From: Asterias rubens
Taxonomy: Eukaryota > Echinodermata > Asteroidea > Forcipulatida > Asteriidae
Assembly (NCBI RefSeq): GCF_902459465.1
Contig: NC_047065.1
Coordinates: 17,688,204-17,752,203 of the forward strand
Length of the DNA: 64,000 bases
Direction: 5' to 3'
Below, in pieces: positions 30,288-42,834 of this stretch. Positions within the stretch are counted from its first letter, which is position 1; each line of letters starts with the position of its first letter. Under the pieces are notes generated by a model, which saw only the letters and a program-made list of their open reading frames with translations, was not told where the DNA came from and did not search any database. Made by a program: the position numbers and the translations under genes.

Positions 30288-33200
30288 GTGGGTGTTACTA
30301 AGATTTGGAGATATAATAGGATCACTTAGGATTCTTTATTTGCAGAATTCAAACTTACAGGTGTGGTTCAACATCTTCAACATGTTTGCAAACATACTTA
30401 TTTAGGGGAATGGTTGATAATGTCTTAATGATGATAGCTGTAGCAGTCCTGTATGCTTCGTTTTTGAAAGGGCAAGGGCACCAAGACATTTTCTCCTTGG
30501 TGAAGGGCACCTCGTTTTATGTCTATGAGGCAATTGTAAATTTCTACTGGAGCATTTCAAGGGCACCAAGGCAATGACCAAAATGGGCACAGAGGAAACT
30601 TGACTCTAATGCCTCTGTGAAGTTTCAGTTCAGTGGGATGGGATGTCATGAAAAAAATATTCTTAGTAGTGGTCACGTGCAAATGTTGAACCACCCCTTA
30701 AGAATTTTACTTTTCTTGACGAAAGATTAAAAGCTGAGCATCTTCTCGCAATACAATAACTGAGTAAGTTACCAAACTCCATCACCAACTCTCACTTGTT
30801 TTGAGCACAAACACTCAACTTATTAATATTTTGGTAACTGTTAAGTGTTTGTACTAAACAGTTAAAGTTTATATAAAAAAATGCAGAGAGGTTTAGTACC
30901 TTTTCCCACATCATTTTCTCAACTTAAAGTTAAAATCTCAGTTACTTGAGCTTGACATGTATCCATAGAAAAGCTTTGTAAAAACCAATTTGTACTCTCA
31001 TACATTTATTTCGCACATTTAAAAAATGTTTGTCTTCGTGTGTACATAGTTTAAAAGTTCAACCATCCTAATAATAGCCTTAGTATTTGAACCCTATTTT
31101 CAATCATCTTGTTTTGACAGCCTGGGTCTCCTGCATTACAAAGACCTGGATCTCAACCAACATCTATTGTCCAACCCAATATGAGACAAAACATTGGTCA
31201 AGTTCTCAACACCTCAAATACATCAATGGGTCAGCTCAAGACAGGAACTCAAATGATGGTTGGAGGATCTCCCGTTACATTTATATCTAAATCAGCCACT
31301 AGGGGATCTCCCTCATTAGGTATGACTGGTCAAGGGGTGCGGTCAAATACTCCAACAATGGTAGCTGTATCATCAGGTGGTATCATGTCTGTAACAATGG
31401 CTGGTGTACAACGTACAATAACTACCCCTCCAGTAGGGGGACCAGCGCTTATAGTCGGTGCCCAACCTCAGCCAATACCTATGTCACAGTCAGCGATGGA
31501 AAATGTCAAGAAATGTCGGAATTTCTTGACAACGTTAATAAAACTGGCCTCGAATGGGAACCAGCCGGCAGAAACAGTCAAGAATGTGAAGGAGTTGGTA
31601 CAGAATTTGATTGTAAGTTAAGTGCTTTGGAATATTGTTGTACTTGCCCTATATTCTTAGGTAGTGGTCAATAGTCAACTACAGCTCTTCAAAAATGACA
31701 ACCTCCCCACAAAAAAAACCCAAAAACATAAATACTCTAATAATGATACTCTAATAATGATAAAACAGACCTCAAATAATCAATATAAAAGAGAAGCTTG
31801 CTTTGTCCTGTTTCTTGTTGACAGTCAAACAGAAATAAAACACCAGACTCAGATTTGGGTCTTAAGTTTACGAGTCAAACCTTTCATTGGTGTAAGAAGT
31901 TGGAACATTTTCCAATTAGTATGTAGTTTCAACAAGTTTAATTGTAAATTGCAGTTTGTGTTTTGTGCACTAATAATTTGAGTTCTAGTCAGTTTGAATA
32001 CCCAAAGAGCTGTACCAATACAAGTCATACATGTACACCCTACATTGTTTGTTTTTGTGTTGATTTGTTTGTTTGTTTGTTTGTTTGTTTGTTTGTTTGT
32101 TTGTTTGTTTGTTTGTTTGTTTGTTTGTTTGTTTGTTAATTTGAGTTCTAGTCAGTTTGAATACCCAAAGAGCTGTACCAGTACAAGTCATACATGTACA
32201 CCTTTTATTTGGATGCATATCTTTTTTTCTGCTGGATATCTAATGCTGTTACTGTAGTTTATAAAACTTTGTTTGTTCAACCCTAGCTCAAAATAAAAGC
32301 AGTCAACAAAGATCAGACTTCAGATAAATAAGCACCTGAATTTAACAAAAACCTATGATAGGTGCAGAAATTGATAAAGGTGCCACTGTAGTGAAGATGG
32401 TCATTGAAATTAAATCTGGCAAAAAGTATTTAATGGTCTGATATTTCGGTACTAGCAGAACCTTGGAAAAAAAGACTGGTGCCGAAAATGTCAAGCAATT
32501 AAATATTTTTTGCATTAAAGTTTTATCGGCTAATTTTGTTTTCTCAAATTAAAATCTGGAATATATTCTGATTTCTTCTCAGGATGGCAAGACCGAGCCA
32601 GAAGAGTTTACCTTAAAACTTCAAAAGGAATTAAAGTCATCTCCTCAACCTTACCTTATACCCTTCTTGAAGGTAATAACTTGCGATGTTCTTGTCACGA
32701 ACCTTTGCAAATTCTTTCTAAATGTCTAACTCGAAGAGCTCCTTTATGATTTCTTGAATTACCAGCATGTAACTTGGCCTACTGATTGTAAGTGATGACA
32801 AAGTGTGACAACACATAGGCATGGTACATGTACTTCACAAAAGCAATTGCCTCCAGTGTTTCTGGTCATTGCCTTGGTGCCCATTGATATGTTCCTTTAG
32901 AAATGTACAATTTCCTTATGAAATTGCCGTTTCTAAAATGAGTCATTAGGCCTGAACTCGCTTTTCATCTGACCGCCATGGTCACTTCTAACATAACTTG
33001 GCCTGTGTGCTGTTTGTACATAGTACAAAGTTTTGAACAATTTATTTAAGTTTTTTGTTAACACTAGGTATTAATCGGCTAATGAAGATATAGCTAGAGC
33101 TGCTTACGCCTGGTTTGTTAAAGTGTGTTAAAAGCCATACAACAAGTAAGCGCAAGCTTACCTAAGCAAGTAATGTGTAAGTCAATGAATATCAATGTTG

Positions 33201-36200
33201 AATATAATAGTATACAACAAGAGTACGACATTGATCGATATTGGACTCCTATATTCAATCTTTGAGTGTTAAATAAAGTATGAAACGTGACACATAGTCC
33301 ACCATACTAATGAGAAAGATCTATGTGTGAAGTAAAATGTTCAACATTCTATGTAGATCAGAATCAGATGAAGAAAGTGCCCTCTGACAATGATAATTGC
33401 TCAACACAATGCTCAATTTGAATGATTTCATTCCACAGAAAAGTCTACCTCTCCTTCGTCAGACTCTTCAGAAAGGAGGCTCTTTACAGATTCAGGGTCT
33501 GAGTGCACCGACCATCACAGCAGCACAGACCGGAGACTCATTTACCCATAGTAATACATTGTCTGGGATTGCAGCATCACAACCAACATTGGTCTCAACA
33601 CTTGCCACTGGTCCTGGTGGTAAGACCACAACGTTAAACTTGACTGCAGAGCAGCTGCAGCAACTATCACAGCAACACCATGCAGCTAAACAGAAGTCTA
33701 AGTTAGCGTCGTTGCAACCTCAAAGTCAAAAATCCAAGGTATGTCATTCACCGTTCCTATAGAACATTGGTTTGGTCCAACCCTAGGTTTGAAACCTTGG
33801 TTTGGTAAAACCCCAGGCTATAGAGTTTGTTTGAAACCTTGGTTTGGTTAAACCCAAGGCTATAGAGTTTGTTTGAAACCTTGGTTTGGTTAAACCCAAG
33901 GCTGTAGAGTTAGTTTGAAACCTTGTTTTGGTTAAACCCAAGGCTATAGAGTTGGTTTGAAACCTTGGTTTGGTTAAACCCCAGGCTGTAGAGTTTGTTT
34001 GAAACCTTGGTTTGGTTAAACCCAAGGCTGTAGAGTTAGTTTGAAACCTTGGTTTGGTTAAACCCAAGGCTGTAGGGTTGGTTTGAAACCTTGGTTTGGT
34101 TAAACCCAAGGCTGTAGAGTTGGTTTGAAACCTTGGTGTGGTTAAACCCAAGGCGGTAGGGTTGGTTTGAAACCTTGGTTTGGTTAAACCCAAGGCTATA
34201 GAGTTGGTTTGAAACCTTGGTTTGGTTAAACCCTGGGCTGTAGAGTGGGTGTGAAACCTTGGTTTGGTTAAACCCAAGGCTGTAGAGTTGGTTTGAAACC
34301 TTGGTTCATGGTTAAACCCAAGGCTGTAGAGTTAGTTTGAAACCTTGGTTTGGTTAAACCCAAGGCTGTAGAGTTGGTTTGAAACCTTGGTTTGGTTAAA
34401 CCCCAGGCTGTAGAGTTGGTTTGAAACCTTGGTTTGGTTAAACCCCAGACTGTTGAGTTGGTTTGAAACCTTGGTTTGGTTAAACCCAAGGCTGTAGAGT
34501 TGGTTTGAAACCTTGGTTTGGTTAAACCCCAGGCTGTAGAGTTGGTTTGAAACCTTGGTTTGGTGAAACCCCAGGCTGTTGAGTTGGTTTGAAACCTTGG
34601 TTTGGTTAAACCCAAGGCTGTAGGGTTGGTTTGAAACCTTGGTTTGGTTAAACCCAAGGCTGTAGAGTTGGTTTGAAACCTTGATTTGGTTAAACCCCAG
34701 GCTACAGAGTTTGTTTGAAACCTTGGTTTGGTTAAACCCCAGGCTATAGAGTTTGTTTGAAACCTTGGTTTGATTAAACCCCAGGCTAGAGGGTTGGTTT
34801 GAAACCTTGGTTTGGTTAAACCCAAGGCTGTAGAGTTTGTTTTAAACCTTGGTTTGGTTAAACCCAAGGCTGTAGAGTTGGTTTGAAACCTTGGTTTGGT
34901 TAAACCCCATGCTGTAGAGTTGGTTTGAAACCTTGGTTTGGTTAAACCCAAGGCTGTAGAGTTGGTTTGAAACCTTGGTTCATGGTTAAACCCAAGGCTG
35001 TAGAGTTTGTTTGAAACCTTGGTTTGGTTAAACCCAAGGCTGTAGAGTTGGTTTGAAACCTTGGTTTGGTTAAACCCCATGCTGTAGAGTTTGTTTGAAA
35101 CCTTGGTTTGGTTAAACCCCAGGCTGTAGAGTTGGTTTGAAACCTTGGATTGGTTAAACCCCAGGCTATAGAGTTTGTTTGAAACCTTGGTTTGGTTAAA
35201 CCCAAGGCTGTAGAGTTGGTTTGAAACCTTGGTTTGGTTAAGCCCAAGGCTATAGAGTTTGTTTGAAACCTTGATTTGGTTAAACCCTGGGATGTAGAGT
35301 TTGTTTGAAACCTTGGTTTGGTTAAACCCTGGGCTGTAGAGTTGGTTTAAAACCTTGGTTTGGTTAAACCCTGGTATGTAGAGTTGGTTTGAAACCTTGG
35401 TTTGGTTAAACCCTGGGATGTAGAGTTGGTTTGAAATCTTGGTTTAGTTAAACCCTGTGATGTAGAGTTGGTTTGAAACCTTGGTTTAGTTAAACCCTGG
35501 GATTTAGAGTTGGTGAAACCTGGGCTGTAGAGTTGGTTTGAAACCTTGGTTTGGTTATACTGCTATTAACTATTCTTGAGATATTCTTTTATTTCTTGAT
35601 TTTTCAACAGGCTGTAATAGCGAGTACAGCAAGTAAATCTTCTCCTACGACACATTCTAGTTCTTCAAGATCAAGCCAATCTAGTAAGAGTCACTCCAGT
35701 AAGTCTTCAGCCAGTAAGAGTAGCAGTTCTTCCTCTTCAAGTTCCAGTAAAAAAGACAAAGTTAAAGATCATGCCGCTTCAGGTTTCAAGTAAGTTTCAG
35801 AAATGAAAAGCTTGGGTTTTCCTTTTAAGAAAAGACCAGAGAAAATCTTGTTGCACATTACATGTACTCAATAACCATACGATAGGTAAAAGCTACTAAT
35901 TGAAATTTTCAGGAATATTCAGGGATAAGAAATTTAAGACTTTTTTTGTGTGATTTCAAACATTTTATGTCAACCTAGTGTTTTTGTTTTGCCTACATAC
36001 AAGGAAATGTTTTAACCCCAGTAGTTTTAACTAAAAGGTGGAAATGCCACCAATGTTCGACATACCTCCTGATATATGGATTCTAGTTTCAGATTATTCC
36101 TGAATATTGTTTGGAATGAAAGTTGGCAGCATTGTATTTTTGTTAAACTTCCATTCATAAATGATTACTATCATATCTAATTGTTTTTTAAATCAAAAGA

Positions 36201-39200
36201 CATTAGAACTTATTAAGAGATGTTAAAATACCGTGTGGAAGTATTTTATTACTTAAGATCAACTGTTGTTTTCTTACTCCTTGAAGGTAAATCATTGCAC
36301 AATGAAGTAGTAAGCATAACATGATTATTTCCACTCTGTTTCAGGGAAGATGATGACATTAATGATGTAACCTCTATGGCTGGAGTCAATTTATCAGAAG
36401 AGAGTGCTCGTATCCTAGCAACCAATGCTGACTTCATTGGTACCCAGCTCAGGTCTATTAAAGAAGAGAAGTTTCTTTTCACTGGTCCTCTTCAATCTAA
36501 AGTCAATGAAATCTGTAAGTGCTTTACTGATAATGATGTTTGAAGTGTTTTAATCTGTCCGATAAAAACTACTCTTTTGCGATAATACTCTGGCTACAAA
36601 TATGGTTTATTTTTGTCAGCTTATCAGTTATTTAGACTGAAAGCCCAGTGGCTAGAGGCAGTTCGAATCCTAACTGCTGCAAACACATAGGATTGGAACT
36701 GCCTCTAACCCCAGGCTGATCTAAAATTTAGTTCATTCACTGTCATCCCTGGCTACCTCTTAACTGTGTCGGTTAGTGGTTAAGATCTATTCATAAATAC
36801 CTCAGACAGTTTCGCTATTCCTATTGGTGGAGAGTGTGTCACGTGGGTGTGTATAAACCATTGTTAATGACCAGTAAAAAGTGTTGAAACATGGCAAGAC
36901 ATGCGAGCTTGCACTTGTGCTTATAAGACGGTTTATTCATTCCTATTGGTCGAGAGCAACGGCCAGGACAGTTGTGCCACATCACGCAATACGCGTGACG
37001 CGCACAGCATTCCCTTATAAGGAGTTGTTTACCGGAGGGCCTTACCATTTCATAGCTGGAGGGGTGAAGTGTTGAAAGAAATCATTGAACAATTAAAATT
37101 TTTGCATTTAAACAGAATCTTACATTATATCTTAAGGTGTTAAACATGGCATACAAGAAGCATCTTCAGACATGATGGAACTCATATCACATGCTGCTCA
37201 AGATAGACTTAAAGATTTAGTTGAGAAACTTGGAGTTATTGCCATGCATAGAATGGAGGTATATAGGGTAAGTAGAAGTTGGATCTGCGTTATTTATTCA
37301 TTATTTTATAATAGATGTCAAATTTGCATCGGGGATAAAGAATATTAATTTTGGTTTTCACCCATACACCGATGTGTGTTAGCACTGTATACTCAGTACT
37401 TTCCCGAGTCCTATGAAAAAATATCACAGGCATATTACTTGGGTGGGAATCGAACCCACAACCCTTGCAATTCTAGAGCAGTGTCATTCTTTTACTTCGC
37501 CTTGTTCCTCACAACTTATTTTGTTTATATAATGTAACTCAGAATGTTATTAAAAGACTCTTTAATGAGATCTATGTTTTTTTTTAATCTACCCTGTGAA
37601 TCTAATCTAATCAATGACAGTCATTAAAACAAATTATTTTGTAAACAATTTGGGTAGGTTTACCAAGGGTGGCACGGTTGGGGTGGCACAGTTGGCTTGT
37701 GTGTAATGCGCTCGCCTCTCACCAAGGTGACCCCGGTTTGATTCCTGAAGAGGGCCATATGTGAGTTAAGTTGTGCGTTGGTCCTCTGCTGTGCCACGAG
37801 GGTTTTCCAGACCATCCGGTTTTCCTCCCTTGGGAAAAATCAAACACTTTCAATCTTGGCTGTGCTCCGTGGTCATAATGGGTTGATGTGGCTGGCAGCC
37901 AAAAGGTGCCCTTGCATTTCTCGAACACGTAGTCGCGTCCTTCACAATTCAGCTCTTTGTTGCGAGTAAGGATGATTGGCCCTCCAGTTTATAACTATTA
38001 TAAGATATCAGTCGGGTTGTTGGCTATTAATTTAGGAATTACTATACATAGATCTACCTGTTATTGCTTTATGTAAATTGTAGCAATCATCAGTAAGCTT
38101 TATTAGCTTTGAATGCTTCTGTCAGTTGTCACATCAGTATACCTGTTTATATTTGTTGTGTTGTCATTTAGCCTTGGAGAAAGACTCTTCTAGGGTCATT
38201 TAGCCTTGGAGAAAGACTCTTCTAGGGTCATTTAGCCTTGGAGAAAGACTCTTCTAGGGTCAAAGTGTCAGGCCATTAACTATTTTAAATTTTGATTTTG
38301 AATTGGCCAGAATGACTCTAGATATGAAGTAACAAGTGATGTAAGATCACAACTCAAGTTCTTTGAGCAACTTGATTCATTGGAAAGGAAACGTCGAGAT
38401 GAGCAGGAACGAGAACTCTTGTTACGAGCAGCTAAGGTAAATATTAGATTTGAAAAACAATGGAGGTTTCCTTAATGCTTCATTGGATTTGGTTTATTTT
38501 GATTCCTTGTCATAAAGTCCAGATAAAGATGTTAACTCTGTAAGCTCTATACGTACATAAACCTTTTGATGTTGTTCTGTATTGTTATATTGTATGGAGG
38601 CATAGGTTATCTCTAGCCTTTGAAATGGTTGCCTCAAAATGAAAATGTTGATTTGTAATTTTAATCCTTAACCAGTTTTGTGCAGCATCACTGTATCATT
38701 TTAATTGATGTCATAATTGCATTGGTTATAAAGAATAAGCAACTTTATAACCAAATATAACTGTTGTTTTTTAGTAAATGCGAAACTGTTTTTCCGTGGG
38801 TGCCTTCGATTAGCTTCCCTGGGTCGACCCCGGTCTGCCCCCAGTACGTTAAAATAGCTTTGAGGGTCAGCCCCAAAGGCCCTACTTGTGAGCACCGCCG
38901 GGTCGACACAGGGAAGCTAATTGAATGCACCCATGGCGGTTTTGAACCCATGGTGCATTTTACCAAGGTGAGTCCCCATTCCATATTTTGTTTACCTTTG
39001 GTATTTTTCTTACCCATGGTCTTACCCATATATTGCTAGTAAACAGTTTAATGTATCAGGTTTAGATTAACTATTTTGTCTGTTTACCTTTTGTTGTTTA
39101 AGAAACGATTCTATTTGTTATTATTGTTGGCTTGTTTCCCCTAACACCTTTTTATATGATGTTTCTTTTACATACATGTTTTATATATGTATAACTGCAG

Positions 39201-42200
39201 TTGGCAGCGCATGTACATGCGGCTCCACACAGCTCTACATCTGACAATCAGTAGCACAGTTTTCATCCTAATATTCTATCACAATCATATATAAGGTGAT
39301 AGAGTAGCATCTGTAGACCAACATGAGCATTTTACTGTTGCTTCAGCTCATATGGATTTGGAGAATTTTGCAGTTATATTCTACAATTTTGGTGGCATCA
39401 AACTCCAAGGTTTCAAGTGTATCTATCTGTGTGCATGGAACCTGTCACTATGGAACAATAGAGCACCAACCCCATGTACATGTACTGGGTACAACAGAAA
39501 GTCTGAAAGAGAGTATTCTTATTCAAATGAGCTCTTCAATGGACTGCAGCACAGGACTCCCTGCTTTGCATGGTAGCTATGTACATGTACACAGGTATAG
39601 TGCTGAAGTCCTACACAACCTGAGAACTAATGTTGGAGTTAGAACTTGCCCCTTTTCTGAGAAAACTTGTCTGACTCTACATCTGTACAAACTGCAAAGA
39701 ACAGTCTGTGTTATCCATTCATCACAAATCAAACCGAGGCGGAGGCGTACTAGACAGGGTTGTAGAGCTGGAAAGGCCAGACTTTCTAGATCATATTCAA
39801 GGCTATCCGTGAGTAATGAGTGTGTCAAGTTTTGTGTTCTCAACACACGATCTGTGAGGAACAAGACCACAGAATTTATTGACTTCGTTATTGAGAATAA
39901 CTTTGATATTGTAGCACTTTGTGAATCCTGGATCAAGGCTGAAGACACATCTGTCATTAAAAACATAACTCCAACGGGCTATTCGTTTCTGCATATACCA
40001 AGACCTGGATCCAAACGAGGGGGAGGTGTAGCTCTCCTTTACAAGTCGGGATTTAATGTTCGCATCTGTGACACTGATCTAATTTCTACAGCATTTGAAA
40101 CATTGAATGTTAACATTGTGAGCGGATCAAAATCGCTCTCCTTGGTAATTGTATACCGTCCACAACTGAAATCAACAGGATGCTCCTTCAGCGTTTTTAT
40201 GGAGCAATTCTCCCATCTTATGGATCATCAGCTGCTGAAGACAGCACCTGTTGTAATAACAGGCGACTTCAATGTTCATATCGATTCGGCTTCGGATAAC
40301 TGCACACAAACTTTTATGAATTTTCTGACAGCTAGTGGACTTCAACAACATGTGAATGTCCCTACACATCGACACGGTCATACCTTGGACTTATTTATCA
40401 CCCGAGTATCCGACTCTCCTGTCTTTGCTGATCTCCGTGTTATCGAGGGTATAAGCGACCACAATGCAATTACTTGCAAACTTCTGCTCAGAAAGCCACC
40501 TACTCCTACTAAGTCACTCACTACACGGAACTTAAGAGGTATTAACACTGATGCTTTCTGTTCTGATATCGCTGATGCTAGGTTTGACTCACTGTCTAGT
40601 TGCAATGTTAATGATCTAGCAGGACACTACACAGATGTTCTTAGTAAAACACTTGATAAACATGCGGCAGCAAAGACACGGATTCTAAAGGTTCGACCAA
40701 ATACCTCCTGGTATAACCCTGAAATTTTTGAGGAGAAAAAGAAGCGTCGGCAATTCGAACATACATGGAGACGGACTCATTTAGAAATTGATCGCCAGCA
40801 GTACACTCAACAGAAGCAGAAAGTAAATACTTTGATTCGAAAAGCAAAAAGTAAATACTACAGTGATCTGTTTATAGAGCATGCTAAGGATCAAAAGCGT
40901 ATATTCAAACTTGCTGATGATCTTCTTCATCGATCTCAAGTATCTCCTCTTCCAGAAGCTACTTCCGATCTTCACCTTGCGAATCAGCTCTGCAATTTTT
41001 TCACGGACAAAATAAAGACAATCCGTGATAGCTTCGTAGTCTTTGATGATTTGGCCTATGACGAACCTATAACAGCGCTTCACCATTTGTCATGTTTTGC
41101 ACCTACAACTGAAGAGGAGGTTCTTGCCATCATACGCAATGCTCCAACAACATCATGTAAACTGGATCCGATCCCTACTTCACTCCTAAAGAAATCTACC
41201 GATGCTATAGTACCTGTCATAACAAAGATAGTTAACACTTCATTAGAAACTGGCATTTTCCCGGACATCCTGAAAGTTGCACACATTCGTCCTCTCATAA
41301 AGAAGGAGAATCTTGATCGGAATGTGTTTAAGAACTACCGACCGGTTTCTAACTTGTCATTTCTTGGTAAAACGCTAGAACGTGTAGTTCTGGCACGGCT
41401 GGTACCCTTTTTACATCAACATAACCTATGTGAGGACTACCAGTCAGCCTACCGTGCTTTTCATAGCACAGAAACCGCCCTTCTAAAAGTACAGAATGAT
41501 GTGCTACACGCCATGGATAATGGACAGATAGTGCTTATGGTGTTGCTCGATCTTTCGGCGGCTTTCGACACCGTGGACCACCATAAGCTGCTTCAGCGTC
41601 TTGAAAACCGTAACGGTATCCGTGGTGTGGCTCTGGATTGGCTAAAATCATACTTAGCTGGAAGAACACAAGCAGTCTGCATTAATAACGACATCTCCGA
41701 TGCAGCTACATTGAATTGTGGACTACCTCAAGAGTCGTGTGTTGGACCTGGACTATTCCCAATCTATACTTTGCCACTCGGGGACATCATTCGTCGGTAT
41801 AACCTGAACTATCATTTATACGCAGATGATACTCAGATCTACATACCAGTGAAACCTTTACAGGCAGACGTTAACTCCACTCTTCAGAGAATCGAACACT
41901 GCATCGACGATGTCGGAACATGGATGAATCATAACTTCCTCAAACTTAATGACGCAAAAACTGAATTCATAATTCTGGATTCCAAACGGCAAATAATGAA
42001 AGTGAATATTGAGCATGTTCGAGTTGGTGATGCTTACATAAAGCCCTCCACTACTGTTCGAAACTTGGGTGTGATGTTTGATCAAGCTATGACAATGGAA
42101 AGCCAGGTGACAGCAACATCTAAGTCTGTTTTCATGTCAATCAGGAACATTGGCAGGATACGCAATCACCTCACAAGGGAAGCTGCTGAAACCATTGTCC

Positions 42201-42779
42201 ATGCCTTCATCACATCCAAGGTAGATGCATGCAACTCGCTCTTGTACGGAATTAACAATACGCAACTCTCTCGCCTTCAACGATTACAGAATATTGCAGC
42301 AAGGATGATCACTTACACCAAGAAAACGGAACACATCACACCAGTGCTAGCCGGCTTGCACTGGCTCCCCATCCAACAAAGGGTTAAATATAAACTGTGC
42401 CTCATTATTTTCAAGATCTTGCAAGGTGATGCCCCAGCATATTTAAGTGATCTTCTGCAGATATACACCCCAGGACATCGTGGCTTACGGTCTACAAAAC
42501 ACAAATTCCTCCAGGAAAAAACAACTAAAGATGTATGGGGGGGAGAGAAGTTTTCAAAGCACAGCACCAAAGCTTTGGAACTCCCTCCCGGACACTGTAA
42601 AACTCTCCAAATCACTCAACACATTCAAGAACAGTTTAAAAACTCATTTTCATAGAGAAGCTTTTTGTTAAGTTTATTTTTCTTATTTTGTTGTTTGCTA
42701 CTTTCATTGCTTGTTGTTCCTTTGTAGAGTAGCGCCATGAGCGCCGCTTGCGGCGGACACCGGCGCTTTATTAAGTGTC

Positions 42780-42834
<55 letters not shown>

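Larger units (their letters stand above)
39186..42832 (+). mobile_element. CR1/L2-type LINE inserted in TAF4 intron 8
   Basis: A non-LTR retrotransposon with endonuclease and reverse transcriptase (see its ORF), a GC-rich 3' hairpin (GCGCCGCTTGCGGCGG...CCGGCGC, about 42730-42770) and an (ATT)n tail at 42781-42832. Same orientation as TAF4. The 5' boundary is uncertain and no ORF1 is visible, so it may be 5' truncated. It accounts for most of the 4.5-kb intron. Confidence 0.88.

Noticed and set aside
33783..35247. Minus-strand frames of 101-270 codons with 14-residue period
   Set aside because: 42-bp unit length alone explains the open frame, and it lies in a TAF4 intron. Kept only as a low-interest test.
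37675..37750. tRNA gene
   Set aside because: A- and B-boxes are present, but acceptor and anticodon stems do not close and a SINE body follows.
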